A DNA stretch of 64,000 nucleotides from Hydractinia symbiolongicarpus (GCF_029227915.1 NC_079883.1:17734001-17798000); one strand, 5' to 3'. Shown: positions 13,463 through 28,338, counted from the first letter of the stretch. Program-made: numbers and translations. Notes: generated by a model from the sequence alone, not told the origin.

Positions 13463-14043
13463 GAGGCCATATTACAGTTGTTAGACGCATGTTCTTGTAG
13501 TTAACGGTGTTATAACGCCATGGCGCAATGGAAAACGACTTGTGACGTCGTAGTCCATTGAGAGTGGAAGGATAAGACCAATGGTAACCTGCGCAGGCAC
13601 GTGCAACCACGTGATATACGTGTAAGGCCTTTATTAGGGTACAAGAGGCTATATTACAGCCCTTAGGGGCCTGTACCTGTAATTGACGGCGTTATAACGC
13701 CATGACACAATGGTAAACAACTTGGAACGTCGTAGTCTATTGAGAGTGGAAGGATTAGACGAATAGTAACCTGCGCAGGCACGTGAAACAACGCGAATTG
13801 GGTGTACGGCCTTTATTAGGCTGCAAAAGGTCATATTACAGCCTTTAGAGACCTGTACACGTGGTTGACGGTGTTATAAAGCTGTGGCGCAATTGCAAAC
13901 AACTTGGGACTTCTTAGTCCATTGAGAGTGGAAAGATTAGTCCGATCGTAACTTGCGCAGGCACGTGGAACAACGTGATTTATGTGTACGGCCTCTATTA
14001 TGCAGCAAAAGGCCATATTACAGTCGTTAGACGCATGTACCCG

Positions 14044-15567
14044 TAGTTAACGGTGTTATAACGCCATGGCGCAATGGAAAACGACTTGGGACGTCGTAGT
14101 CCATTGAGAGTGGAAGGATAAGACCAATGGTAACCTGCGCAGGCACGTGGAACAACGTGATTTATGTATACGGACTTTATTAGGGCGCAAAAGGCCATAT
14201 TACAGCCTTTAGGGGCCTGTACACGTGTTTGACGGTGTTGTAAAGACGTGGCGCTATGGAAAACAACTTGGAACTTCGTAGTCCTTTGAGAGTGGAAGGA
14301 TAAGACCAATGATAACCTGCGCAGGCATGTGGAACCACGTGATATACGTGTAAGGCCCTTATTAGTGTACAAGAGGCTATATTACAGCCCTTAGGGGCTT
14401 GAACGTGTGGCTGACGCTATTATAAAGCCATGGCGCAATGAAAAACTACTTGGGACGTCGTAGTTCATTGAGAGTGGAAGGAGAAGACTAATGGTAACCT
14501 GCGCCGGCACGTGCAACCACGTGATATATGTGTAAGGCCTTTATTAGGCTGCAAAAGGCCATATTACAGTCGTTAGACGCATGTACAAGTAGTTAACGGT
14601 GTTTTAACGCTATAGCGCAATGGAAAACAACTTGGGACGTCGTAGTCCATTGAGAGTGGAAGGATAAGACCAATGGTAACCTGCGCAGGCACGTGCAACC
14701 ACGTGATATACGTGTAAGGCCTTTATTAGGGTACAAGAGGCTATATTACAGCCCTTAGGGGCCTGTACCTGTAATTGACGGCGTTATAACGCCATGACAC
14801 AATGGTAAACAATTTAGAACGTCGTAGTCCATTAAGAGTGGAAGGATTAGACGAATAGTAACCTGCGCAGGCACGTGGAAGAACGCGAATTGGGTGTACG
14901 GCCTTTATAAGGCTGCAAAAGGTCATATTACAGCCTTTAGAGACCTGTACACGTGGTTGACGGTGTTATAAAGCTGTGGCGCAATTGCAAACAACTTAGG
15001 ACGTCTTAGTCCATTGAGAGTGGAAAGATTAGTCCGATCGTAACTTGCGCAGGCACGTGGAACAACGTGATTTATGTATACGGACTTTATTAGGGCGCAA
15101 AAGGCCATATTACAGCCTTTAGGGGCCTGTACACGTGTTTGACGGTGTTGTAAAGCCGTGGCGCTATGGAAAACGACTTGTGACGTCGTAGTCCATTGAG
15201 AGTGGAAGGATTAGACCAATGGTAACCTGCGCAGGCACGTGGAACAACGTGATTCATGTATGCGGACTTTATTAGGCCGCAAAAGGCCATATTACAGCCT
15301 TTAGGGGCCTGTACACGTGTTTGACGGTGTTGTAAAGCCGTGGCGCTAGGGAAAACAACTTGGGACTTCGTAGTCCTTTGAGAGTGGAAGGATAAGACCA
15401 ATGATAACCTGCGCAGGCATGTGCAACCACGTGATATACGTGTAAGGCCCTTACTAGTGTACAAGAGGCTATATTACAGCCCTTAGGGGCTTGTACGTGT
15501 GACTGACGCTGTTATAAAGCCATGACGCAATGAAAAACTACTTGGGGCGTCGTAGTTCATTGAGAGT
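14044..15567 (+). repeat. 1.5 kb block matched at 61123-62646
   Basis: About eight and a half monomers match the right end of the window at a constant offset of 47,079 bp with only scattered substitutions. Examples are CTTGAACGTG against CTTGTACGTG, and GTACAAGTAG against GTACCCGTAG. The match ends inside GTTCATTGAGAGT, where this copy continues GGAAGGAG and the other continues ACATGGAC. Confidence 0.8.
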
Positions 15568-16652
15568 GGAAGGAGAAGAGTAATGGTAACCTGCGCAGGC
15601 ACGTGCAACCACGTGATAATAGTGTAAGGCCTTTATTAGGCTGCAAGATGTCATATTACAGTCGTTAGACGCATGTACTTGTAGTTAACGGTGTTATAAC
15701 GCCATGGCGCAATGGAAAACGACTTGTGACGTCGTAGTCCATTGAGAGTGGAAGGATTAGACCAATGGTAACCTGCGCAGGCACGTGGAACAACGTGATT
15801 TATGTATACGGACTTTATTAGGCCGCAAAAGGCCATATTACAGCCTTTAGGGGCTTGTACACGTGTTTGACGGTGTTGTAGAGCCGTGGCGCTATGGAAA
15901 ACAACTTGGGACTTCGTAGTCCATTGAGAGGGGAAGGATTAGACCAATGGTAACCTGCGCAGGAACGTGCAACCACGTGATATACGTGTATGGCCTTTAT
16001 TAGGCTGCAAGAGGCCATTTTACAGTCGTTAGACGCATGTACTTGTAGTTAACGGTGTTATAACGCCATGGCGCAATGGAAAACGACTTGTGACGTCGTA
16101 GTCCATTGAAAGTACATGGACTAGTCCGATTGTAACTTGGGCAGGCACGTGGAACTACGTGATTTATGTGTGCGGCCTCTGTTAGGCAGCAAAAGGCCAT
16201 ACTATAGCCTTTAAAGGCCTGTACACGTGGCTGACTGTGTTATAAAGCCATGGCGCAATGGAAAACCACTTGGGACGTCGTAGTGCATTGAGAGTGGAAG
16301 GATTACACCAATGCTAACCTGTGCAGGCACGTGCAACCACTTGATATACGTGTAAGGTCTTTATTAGGCTGCAAGAGGCCATACTACAGTCGTTAGACGC
16401 ATGTACTCGTAGTTAACGGTGTTATAACGCCATGGCGCAACGGAAAACGACTTGGGACGTCGTAGTCCATTGAGAGGGGAAGGATTAGACCAATGGTAAC
16501 CTGCGCAGGAACGTGCAACCACGTGATATACGTGTAAGGCCTTTATTAGGGTACAAAAGGCTATATTACAGCCGTTAGGGGCCTGTGCGCGTGGCTGACG
16601 CTGTTATAAAGCTATGGCGCAATGGAAAACAACTTGGGACGTCGTAGTCCAA

Positions 16653-18289
16653 TGAGAGGGGAAGGATTAGACCAATGATAACCTGCGCAGGAACGTGCAA
16701 CCACGTGATATACGTGTAAGGCCTTTATTAGGGTACAAGAGCCTATATCACAGCCGTTAGGGGCCTGTGCGCGTGGCTGACGCTGTTATAAAGCTATGGC
16801 GCAATGGAAAACAACTTGGGACGTCGTAGTCCATTGAGAGTGGAAGGATAAGACCAATGGTAAACTGCGCAGGCACGTGGAACAACGTGATTTATGTATA
16901 CGGACTTTATTAGGGCGCAAAAGGCCATATTACAGCCTTTAGGGGCCTGTACACGTGGTTTACGCTCTTATAACGCCGTGGCGCTATGGAAAACAACTTG
17001 GGACGTCGTAGTCCATTGAGAGTGGAAGGATAAGACCAATGCTAACCTGCGCAGGCAAGTGCAACCACGTGATATGCGTGTAAGGCCTTTATTAGGCTGC
17101 AAGAGGTCATATTACAGTCGTTAGACGCATGTACTTGAAGTTACCGGTGTTATAACGCCATGGCGCAATGGAAAACGACTTGTGACGTCGTAGTCCATTG
17201 AGAGTGGAAGGATTAGAGCAATGGTAACCTGCGCAGGCACGTGGAACAACGTGATTCATGTATGCGGACTTTATTAGGCCGCAAAAGGCCATATTACAGC
17301 CTTTAGTGGCCTGTACACGTGTTTGACGGTGTTGTAAAGCCGTGGCGCTATGGAAAACAACTTGGGACTTCGTAGTCCTTTGAGAGTGGAAGGATAAGAC
17401 CAATGATAACCTGCGCAGGCATGTGCAACCACGTGATATACGTGTAAGGCCCTTACTAGTGTACAAGAGGCTATATTACAGCCCTTAGGGGCTTGTACGT
17501 GTGACTGACGCTGTTATAAAGCCATGACGCAATGAAAAACTACTTGGGACATCGTAGTTCATTGAGAGTGGAAGGAGAAGAGTAATGGTAACCTGCGCAG
17601 GCACGTGCAACCAGGTGATATATGTGTAAGGCCTTTATTAGGCTGCAAGATGTCATATTACAGTCGTTAGACGCATGTACTTGTAGTTAACGGTGTTATA
17701 ACGCCATGGCGCAATGGAAAACAACTTGGGACGTCGTAGTCCATTGAGAGTGCAAAAGGCCATATTACAGTCGTTAAACGCATGTACTCGTAGTTAACGG
17801 TGTTATAACGCCATGGCGCAACGGAAAACGACTTAGGACGTCGTAGTCCATTAAGAGGGGAATGATTAGACCAATTGTAACCTGTGCAGGCACGTGGAAC
17901 AACGTGATTTATGTATACGGACTTTATTAGGCCGCAAAAGGCCATATTACAGCCTTTAGAGGCCTGTACACGTGGCTGACTGTGTTATAAAGCCGTGTCG
18001 CAATGGAAAACCACTTGGGACATCGTAGTCCTTTGAGAGTGGAAGGATTACACCAATGCTAACCTGTGCAGGCACGTGAAACCACGTGATATACGTGTAA
18101 GGCCTTTATTAGGCTGCAAGAGGCCATATTGCAGTCGTTAGACGCATGTACTCGTAGTTAACGGTGTTATAACGCCATGGCGCAATGGAAAACGACTTGG
18201 GACGTCGTAGTCCATTGAGAGTGGAAGGATAAGACCAATGGTAACCTGCGCAGGCACGTGGAACAACGTGATTTATGTATACGGACTTT
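16653..18289 (+). repeat. Nine-monomer duplication, copy 1 (offset 1,745 bp)
   Basis: About 1.64 kb is nearly identical to 18398-20034. The 1,745 bp offset equals nine full monomers plus one 107 bp truncated monomer. Rare markers shared by both copies include GAGCCTATATCACAG, GTGGTTTACGCTC, CTTGAAGTTA and GATTAGAGCAATGG. Differences seen are GCTAACC against GGTAACC (near 17041/18786) and TTACCGG against TTAACGG (near 17134/18879). Left of 16653 and right of 18289 the copies diverge. Confidence 0.9.
17654..17760 (+). repeat. Truncated 107 bp monomer, copy 2
   Basis: Same join as at 9639 (GAGAGTG to CAAAAGGCC), again followed by a monomer with GTTAAACGCATG. It lies inside the first 1,745 bp-offset unit. 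Confidence 0.92.
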
Positions 18290-18397
18290 ATTAGGGCGCA
18301 AAAGGCCATATTACAGCCTTTAGGGGCCTGTACACGTGGTTGACGGTCTTATAACGCCGTGGCGCTATGGAAAACAACTTGGGACGTCGTAGTCCAT

Positions 18398-20034
18398 TGA
18401 GAGGGGAAGGATTAGACCAATGATAACCTGCGCAGGAACGTGCAACCACGTGATATACGTGTAAGGCCTTTATTAGGGTACAAGAGCCTATATCACAGCC
18501 GTTAGGGGCCTGTGCGCGTGGCTGACGCTGTTATAAAGCTATGGCGCAATGGAAAACAACTTGGGACGTCGTAGTCCATTGAGAGTGGAAGGATAAGACC
18601 AATGGTAAACTGCGCAGGCACGTGGAACAACGTGATTTATGTATACGGACTTTATTAGGGCGCAAAAGGCCATATTACAGCCTTTAGGGGCCTGTACACG
18701 TGGTTTACGCTCTTATAACGCCGTGGCGCTATGGAAAACAACTTGGGACGTCGTAGTCCATTGAGAGTGGAAGGATAAGACCAATGGTAACCTGCGCAGG
18801 CAAGTGCAACCACGTGATATGCGTGTAAGGCCTTTATTAGGCTGCAAGAGGTCATATTACAGTCGTTAGACGCATGTACTTGAAGTTAACGGTGTTATAA
18901 CGCCATGGCGCAATGGAAAACGACTTGTGACGTCGTAGTCCATTGAGAGTGGAAGGATTAGAGCAATGGTAACCTGCGCAGGCACGTGGAACAACGTGAT
19001 TCATGTATGCGGACTTTATTAGGCCGCAAAAGGCCATATTACAGCCTTTAGTGGCCTGTACACGTGTTTGACGGTGTTGTAAAGCCGTGGCGCTATGGAA
19101 AACAACTTGGGACTTCGTAGTCCTTTGAGAGTGGAAGGATAAGACCAATGATAACCTGCGCAGGCATGTGCAACCACGTGATATACGTGTAAGGCCCTTA
19201 CTAGTGTACAAGAGGCTATATTACAGCCCTTAGGGGCTTGTACGTGTGACTGACGCTGTTATAAAGCCATGACGCAATGAAAAACTACTTGGGACATCGT
19301 AGTTCATTGAGAGTGGAAGGAGAAGAGTAATGGTAACCTGCGCAGGCACGTGCAACCAGGTGATATATGTGTAAGGCCTTTATTAGGCTGCAAGATGTCA
19401 TATTACAGTCGTTAGACGCATGTACTTGTAGTTAACGGTGTTATAACGCCATGGCGCAATGGAAAACAACTTGGGACGTCGTAGTCCATTGAGAGTGCAA
19501 AAGGCCATATTACAGTCGTTAAACGCATGTACTCGTAGTTAACGGTGTTATAACGCCATGGCGCAACGGAAAACGACTTAGGACGTCGTAGTCCATTAAG
19601 AGGGGAATGATTAGACCAATTGTAACCTGTGCAGGCACGTGGAACAACGTGATTTATGTATACGGACTTTATTAGGCCGCAAAAGGCCATATTACAGCCT
19701 TTAGAGGCCTGTACACGTGGCTGACTGTGTTATAAAGCCGTGTCGCAATGGAAAACCACTTGGGACATCGTAGTCCTTTGAGAGTGGAAGGATTACACCA
19801 ATGCTAACCTGTGCAGGCACGTGAAACCACGTGATATACGTGTAAGGCCTTTATTAGGCTGCAAGAGGCCATATTGCAGTCGTTAGACGCATGTACTCGT
19901 AGTTAACGGTGTTATAACGCCATGGCGCAATGGAAAACGACTTGGGACGTCGTAGTCCATTGAGAGTGGAAGGATAAGACCAATGGTAACCTGCGCAGGC
20001 ACGTGGAACAACGTGATTTATGTATACGGACTTT
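18398..20034 (+). repeat. Nine-monomer duplication, copy 2 (offset 1,745 bp)
   Basis: This second copy follows the first after about 108 bp that the two units do not share. That is unexpected for a simple tandem duplication and suggests later conversion at the edges. Right of 20034 the sequence instead matches 13450-14060 at an offset of 6,584 bp (marker CATATTACAGTTGTTAG), so this edge is itself a mosaic join. Confidence 0.88.
19399..19505 (+). repeat. Truncated 107 bp monomer, copy 3
   Basis: This is copy 2 carried along by the 1,745 bp-offset duplication; 17654 plus 1,745 gives exactly 19399. Confidence 0.92.
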
Positions 20035-22193
20035 ATTAGGCTGCAAGAGGCCATATTACAGTTGTTAGACGCATGTACTTGTAGTTAACGGTGTTATAAC
20101 GCCATGGCGCAATGGAAAACGACTTGTGACGTCGTAGTTCATTGAGAGTGGAAGGATAAGACCAATGGTAACCTGCGCAGGCACGTGCAACCACGTGATA
20201 TACGTGTAAGGCCTTTATTAGGGTACAAGAGGCTATATTACAGCCCTTAGGGGCCTGTACCTGTAATTGACGGCGTTATAACGCCATGACACAATGGTAA
20301 ACAACTTGGAACGTCGTAGTCCATTGAGGGTGGAAGGATTAGACGAATAGTAACCTGCGCAGGCACGTGAAACAACGCGAATTGGGTGTACGGCCTTTAT
20401 TAGGCTGCAAAAGGTCATATTACAGCCTTTAGAGACCTGTACACGTGGTTGACGGTGTTATAAAGCTGTGGCGCAATTGCAAACAACTTGGGACTTCTTA
20501 GTCCATTGAGAGTGGAAAGATTAGTCCGATCGTAACTTGCGCAGGCACGTGGAACAACGTGATTTATGTGTACGGCCTCTATTATGCAGCAAAAGGCCAT
20601 ATTACAGTCGTTAGACGCATGTACCCGTAGTTAACGGTGTTATAACGCCATGGCGCAATGGAAAACAACTTGGGACGTCGTAGTCCATTAAGAGTGGAAG
20701 GATAAGACCAATGGTAACCTGCGCAGGCACGTGCAACCACGTGATATACGTGTAAGGCCTTTATTAGGGTACAAGAGGCTATATTACAGCCCTTAGGGGC
20801 CTGTACCTGTAATTAACGGCGTTATAACGCCATGACACAATGGTAAACAACTTGGAACGTCGTAGTCCATTGAGAGTGGAAGGATTAGAGGAATAGTAAC
20901 CTGCGCAGGCACGTGGAACAACGCAAATTGGGTGTACGGCCTTTATTAGGCTGCAAAAGGTCATATTACAGCCTTTAGAGACCTGTACACGTGGTTGACG
21001 GTGTTATAAAGCCATGGCGCAATGGAAAACTACTTGGGACGTCGTAGTTCATTGAGAGTGGAAGGAGAAGACCAATGGTAACCTGCGCAGGCACGTGCAA
21101 CCACGTGATACACGTGTAAGGCCTTTATTAGGCTGCAAGAGGCCATATTACAGTTGTTAGACGCATGTACTTGTAGTTAACGGTGTTATAACGCCATGGC
21201 GCAATGGAAAACGACTTGTGACGTCGTAGTCCATTGAGAGTGGAAGGATAAGACAAATGGTAACCTGCGCAGGCACGTGGAACAACGTGATTCATGTATG
21301 CGGACTTTATTAGGCCGCAAAAGGCCATATTACAGCCTTTAGTGGCCTGTACACGTGTTTGACGGTGTTGTAAAGCCGTGGCGCTATGGAAAACAACTTG
21401 GGACTTCGTAGTCCTTTGAGAGTGGAAGGATAAGACCAATGATAACCTGCGCAGGCATGTGCAACCACGTGATATACGTGTAAGGCCCTTACTAGTGTAC
21501 AAGAGGCTATATTACAGCCCTTAGGGGCTTGTACGTGTGACTGACGCTGTTATAAAGCCATGACGCAATGAAAAACTACTTGGGACGTCGTAGTTCATTG
21601 AGAGTAGAAGGATAAGACCAATTATAACCTGCGCAGGCACGTGCAACCACGTGATATACGTGCAAGGCCTTTATTAGGCTGCAAGAGGCCATATTACAGT
21701 CGTTAGACGCATGTACTTGTAGTTAACGGTGTTATAACGCCATGGCGCAATTGCAAACGACTTGGGACGTCGTAGTCCATTGAGAGGGGAATGATTAGAC
21801 CAATGGTAACCTGCGCAGGCACGTGGAACCACGTGATATACGTGCAAGGTCTTTATTAGGGTGCAAGAGGCTATATTACAGCCCTTAGGGGACTGTGCGC
21901 GTGGCTGACGCTGTTATAAAGCCATGGCGCATTTGCAAACAACTTGGGACGTCGTAGTCCATTGAGAGTACATGGACTAGTCCGATCGTAACTTGGGCAG
22001 GCACGTGGAACTACGTGATTTATGTGTGCGGCCTCTATTAGGCAGCAAAAGGCCATACTATAACCTTTAGAGGCCTGTACACGTGTTTGACGGTGTTGTA
22101 AAGCCATGGCGCAATGGAAAACTACTTGGGACGTCGTAGTTCATTGAGAGTGGAAGGAGAAGACTAATGGTAACCTGCGCAAGCACGTGCAAC
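20035..22193 (+). repeat. Satellite between two duplications
   Basis: Ordinary head-to-tail satellite. The first part (to about 20.64 kb) follows 13.45-14.06 kb at an offset of 6,584 bp. The rest alternates the types marked CCTGTACCTGTAATTG, GCTTGTACGTGTGACTGACG and GGACTGTGCGCGTGG. It ends at the CACGTG where the 10,462 bp duplicated unit begins. No gene or unique sequence is seen. Confidence 0.9.
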
Positions 22194-25100
22194 CACGTGA
22201 TATATGTGTAAGGCCTTTATTAGGCTGCAAGAGGCGATACTACAGTCGTTACACGCATGTACTCGTAGTTAACGGTGTTATAACGCCATGGCGTAACGGA
22301 AAACGACTTGGAACGTCGTAGTCCATTGAGAGGTAAAGGATTAGACCAATGGTAACCTGCGCAGGCACGTGCAACCACGTGATATACGTGTAAGGCCTTT
22401 ATTAGGGTACAAGAGGCTATATTACAGCCCTTAGGGGCCTGTACCTGTAATTGACGGCGTTATAACACCATGACACAATGGTAAACAACTTGGAACGTCG
22501 TAGTCCATTGAGAGTGGAAGGATTAGAGGAATAGTAACCTGCGCAGGCACGTGGAACAACGCAAATTGGGTGTACGGCCTTTATTAGCCTGCAAAAGGTC
22601 ATATTACAGCCTTTAGAGACCTGTACACGTGGTTGACGGTGTTATAAAGCTGTGGCGCAATTGCAAACAACTTGGGACGTCTTAGTCCATTGAGAGTGGA
22701 AAGATTAGTCCGATCGTAACTTGCGCAGGCACGTGGAACAACGTGATTTATGTATACGGACTTTAATAGGCGGCAAAAGGCCATATTACAGCCTTTAGGG
22801 GCCTGTACTCTTGGTTGACGGTGTTGTAAAGCCGTGGCGCTATGGAAAACAACTTGGGACATCGTAGTCCATTGAGAGTGGAGGGATAAGACCAATGCTA
22901 ACCTGCGCAGGCACGCGCAACCACGTGATATACGTGTAAGGCCTTTATTAGGCTGCAAGAGGCGATATTACAGTCGTTAGACGCATGTACCCGTAGTTAA
23001 CGGTGTTATAACGCCATGGCGCAATGGAAAACAACTTGGGACGTTGTAGTCCATTGAGAGTGGAAGGATTAGACCAATAGTAACCTGCGCAGGCACGTAG
23101 AACAACGCAAATTAGGTGTACGGCCTTTATTAGGCTGCAAAAGGTCATATTACAGCCTTTAGAGACCTGTAACCGTGGTTAACGGTGTTATAAAACTGTG
23201 GCGCAATTGCAAACAACTTGGGACGTCGTAGTCTATTGAGAGTACATGGACTAGTCCGATCGTAACTTGCGCAGGCACGTGGATCTACGTGATTTATGTG
23301 TACGGCCTCTATTAGGCAGCAAAAGGCCATGCTATAGACGTTAGAGGCCTGTACACGTGGCTAACTGTGTTATAAAGCCGTGTCGCAATGGAAAACCACT
23401 TGGGACATCGTAGTCCATTGAGAGTGGAAGGATTACACCAATGCTAACCTGTGCAGGCACGTGAAACCACGTGATATACGTGTAAGGCCTTTATTAGGCT
23501 GCAAGAGGCCATATTGCAGTCGTTAGACGCATGTACTTGTAGTTAACGGTGTTATAACGCCATGGCGCAATGGAAAACGACTTGTGACGTCGTAGTCCAT
23601 TGAGAGTGGAAGCATAAGACCAATGGTAACCTGCGCAGGCACGTGCAACCACGTGATATACGTATAAGGCCTTTATTAGGGTACAAGAGGCTATATTACA
23701 GCCCTTAGGGGCCTGTACCTGCAATTGACGGCGTTATAACGCCATGACACAATGGTAAACAACTTGGAACGTCGTAGTCCATTGAGAGTGGAAGGATTAG
23801 ACGAATAGTAACCTGCGCAGGCACGTGGAACAACGCGAATTGGGTGTACGGCCTTTATTAGGCTGCAAAAGGTCATATTACAGCCTTTAGAGACCTGTAC
23901 ACGTGGTTGACGGTGTTATAAAGCTGTGGCGCAATTGCAAACAACTTGGGACGTCTTAGTCCATTGAGAGTGGAAAGATTAGTCCGATCGTAACTTGCGT
24001 AGGCACGTGGAACAACGTGATTTATGTGTACGGCCTCTATTATGCAGCAAAAGGCCATACTATAAACCTTTAGAGGCATGTACACGTGGCTGACTGTGTT
24101 ATAAAGCCATGGCGCAATGGAAAACAACTTGGGACTTCGTAGTCCTTTGAGAGTGGAAGGATAAGACCAATGATAACCTGCGCAGGCACGTGCAACCACG
24201 TGATATACGTGTAAGGCCCGTATTAGTGTACAAGAGGCTATATTACAGCCCTTAGGGGCTTGTACGTGTGGCTGACGCTGTTATAAAGCCATGGCGCAAT
24301 GAAAAAGTACTTGGAACGTCGTAGTTCATTGAGAGTGGAAGGAGAAGACTAATGGTAACCTGCGCAGGCACGTGCAACCACGTGATATATGTGTAAGGCC
24401 TTTATTAGGCTGCAAAAGGCCATATTACAGTCGTTAGACGCATGTACCCGTAGTTAACGGTGTTATAACGCCATGGCGCAATGGAAAACAACTTGGGACG
24501 TCGTAGTCCATTGAGAGTGGAAGGATAAGACCAATGGTAACCTGCGCAGGCACGTGCAACCACGTGATATACGTGTAAGGCCTTTATTAGGGTACAAGAG
24601 GCTATATTACAGCCCTTAGGGGCCTGTACCTGTAATTGACGGCGTTATAACGCCATGACACAATGGTAAACAACTTGGAACGTCGTAGTCCATTGAGAGT
24701 GGAAGGATTAGAGGAATAGTAACCTGCCCAGGCACGTGGAACAACGCAAATTGGGTGTACGGCCTTTATTAGGCTGCAAAAGGTCATATTACAGCCTTTA
24801 GTGACCTGTACACGTGGTTGACGGTGTTATAAAGCTGTGGCGCAATTGCAAACAACTTGGGACGTCTTAGTCCATTGAGAGTGGAAAGATTAGTCCGATC
24901 GTAACTTGCGCAGGCACGTGGAACAACGTGATTTATGTGTACGGCCTCTATTATGCAGCAAAAGGCCATACTATAAACCTTTAGAGGCATGTACACGTGG
25001 CTGACTGTGTTATAAAGCCATGGCGCAATGGAAAACAACTTGGGACTTCGTAGTCCTTTGAGAGTGGAAGGATAAGACCAATGATAACCTGCGCAGGCAC

Positions 25101-28100
25101 GTGCAACCACGTGATATACGTGTAAGGCCTTTATTAGGCTGCAAGAGGCCATATTACAGTCGTTAGACGCATGTACTTGTAGTTAACGGTGTTATAACGC
25201 CATGGCGCAATTGCAAACGACTTGGGACGTCGTAGTCCATTGAGAGGGGAATGATTAGACCAATGGTAACCTGCGCAGGCACGTGGAACCACGTGATATA
25301 CGTGCAAGGTCTTTATTAGGGTGCAAGAGGCTATATTACAGCCCTTAGGGGACTGTGCGCGTGGCTGACGCTGTTATAAAGCCATGGCGCATTTGCAAAC
25401 AACTTGGGACGTCGTAGTCCATTGAGAGTACATGGACTAGTCCGATCGTAACTTGGGCAGGCACGTGGAACTACGTGATTTATGTGTGCGGCCTCTATTA
25501 GGCACCAAAAGGCCATACTATAACCTTTAGAGGCCTGTACACGTGTTTGACGGTGTTGTAAAGCCGTGGCGCTATGGAAAACAACTTGGGACTTCGTAGT
25601 CCTTTGAGAGTGGAAGGACAAGACCAATGATAACCTGCGCAGGCACGTGGAACCACGTGATATACGTGTAAGGCCTTTATTAGTGTACAAGAGGCTATAT
25701 CAGCCCTTAGGGGCTTGTACGTGTGGCTGACGCTGTTATAAAGCCATGGCGCAATGGAAAACTACTTGGGACGTCGTAGTTCATTGAGAGTGGAAGGAGA
25801 AGACTAATGGTAACCTGCGCAAGCACGTGCAACCACGTGATATATGTGTAAGGCCTTTATTAGGCTGCAAGTGGCGATACTACAGTCGTTAGACGCTTGT
25901 ACTTGTAGTTAACGGTGTTATAACGCCATGGCGTAACGGAAAACGACTTGGGACGTCGTAGTCCATTGAGAGGTAAAGGATTAGGCCAATGGTAACCTGC
26001 GCAGGAACGTGCAACCACGTGATATACGTGTAAGGCCTTAATTAGTGTACAAGAGGCTATATCAGCCCTTAGGGGCCTGTACACGTGGCTGACGCTGTTA
26101 TAAAGCCATCGCGCATTAGAAAACCACTTGGGACGTCGTAGTTCATTGAGAGTGGAAGGATTATACCAATGGTAACCTGCGCAGGCATGTGGAACAACGT
26201 GATTTATGTGTACGGACTTTATTAAGCCGCAAAAGGCCATATTACAGCCTTTAGGGGCCTGTACACGTGGTTGACGGTCTTATAACGCCGTGGCGCTATG
26301 GAAAACAACTTGGGACGTCGTAGTCCATTGAGAGTGGAAGGATAAGACCAATGGTAACCTGCGAAGGCACGTGGAACAACGTGATTTATGTATACGGACT
26401 TTATTAGGGCGCAAAAGGCCATATTACAGACTTTAGAGACCTGTACACGTGGTTAACGGTGTTATAAAGCTGTGGCGCAATTGCAAACAACTTGGGACGT
26501 CGCAGTCTATTGAGAGTACATGGACTAGTCCGATCGTAACTTGTGCAGGCACGTGGATCTACGTGATTTATGTATACGGACTTTATTAGGCAGCAAAATG
26601 CCATATTACAGCCTTTAGGGGGCTGTACACGTGGTTGACGGTCTTATAACGCCGTGGCGCTATGGAAAACCACTTGGGACGTCGTAGTCCAATGAGAGTG
26701 GAAGGATAAGACCAATGCTAACTTGCGCAGGCACGTGCAACCACGTGATATACGTGTAAGGCCTTTATTAGGCTGCAAGAGGCCATATTACAGTCGTTAG
26801 ACGCATGTACTTGTAGTTAACGGTGTTATAACGCCATGGCGCAATGGAAAACGACTTGTGAAGTCGTAGTCCATTGAGAGTGGAAGGATTAGACAAATGG
26901 TAACCTGCGCAGGCACGTGGAACAACGTGATTTATGTATACGGACTTTATTAGGCCGCAAAAGGCCATATTACAGCCTTTAAAGGCTTGTACACGTGTTT
27001 GACGGTGTTGTAAAGCCGTGGCGCTATGGAAAACAACTTAGGACTTCGTAGTCCTTTGAGAGTGGAAGGATAAGACCAATGATAACCTGCTCAGGCACGT
27101 GCAACCACGTGATATACGTGTAGGGCCTTTATTAGTGTAAAAGAGGCTATATTACAGCCCTTAGGGGCTTATACGTGTGGTTGACGCTGTTATAAAGCCA
27201 TGGCGCAATGAAAAACTACTTGGGACGTCGTAGTTCATTGAGAGCGGAAGGATAAGACCAATGGTAACCTGCGCAGGCACGTGGAACCACGTGATATACG
27301 TGTAAGGCCTTTATTAGGCTGCAAGAGGCAGCCTTTAGGGGCCTGTACACGTGGTTGACGGTGTTGTGAAGCCGTGGCCCTATGGAAAACAACTTGGGAC
27401 GTCGTAGTCGATTGAGCGCGGAAGGATAAGACCAATGATAACCTGCGCAGGAACGGGCAACCACGTGATATACGTGTAAGGCCTTTATTAGGGTACAAGA
27501 GGCTATATTACAGCCCTTAGGGGCCTGTGCGCGTGGCTGACGCTGTTATAAAGCCATGGCGCAATTGCAAACAACTTGGGACGTCGTAGTCCATTGAGAG
27601 TACATGGACTAGTCCGATCGTAACTTGGGCAGGCACGTGGAACTACGTGATTTATGTGTGCGGCCTCTATTAGGCAGCAAAAGGCCATACTATAGCCTTT
27701 AGAGGCCTGTACACGTGGCTGACTGTGTTATAAAGCCATGGCGCAATGGAAAACCACTTGGGACGTCGTAGTTCATTGAGAGTGGAAGGAGAAGACTAAT
27801 GGTAACCTGCGCAGGCACCTGCAACCACGTGATATATGTGTAAGGCCTTTATTAGGCTGCAAAAGGCCATATTACAGTCGTTAGACGCATGTACCCGTAG
27901 TTAACGGTGTTATAACGCCATGGCGCAATGGAAAACAACTTGGGACGTCGTAGTCCATTGAGAGTGGAAGGATAAGACCAATGGTAACCTGCGCAGGCAC
28001 GTGCAACCACGTGATATACGTGTAAGGCCTTTATTAGGGTACAAGAGGCTATATTGCAGCCCTTAGGGGCCTGTACCTGTAATTGACGGCGTTATAACGC

Positions 28101-28231
28101 CATGACACAATGGTAAACAACTTGGAACGTCGTAGTCCATTGAGAGGGGAAGGATTAGACCAATGGTAACCTGCGCAGGAACGTGCAACCACGTGATATA
28201 CGTGTAAGGCCTTTATTAGGCTGCAAGAGGC

Positions 28232-28338
28232 CATTTTACAGTCGTTAGACGCATGTACTTGTAGTTAACGGTGTTATAACGCCATGGCGCAATGGAAAAC
28301 GACTTGGGACGTCGTAGTCCATTGAGAGTGCAAGAGGC
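28232..28338 (+). repeat. Truncated 107 bp monomer, copy 4
   Basis: Join GAGAGTG to CAAGAGGCCATTTT at about 28330, as in copy 1. Its neighbours match those of copy 1 at an offset of 18,691 bp. Confidence 0.92.
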
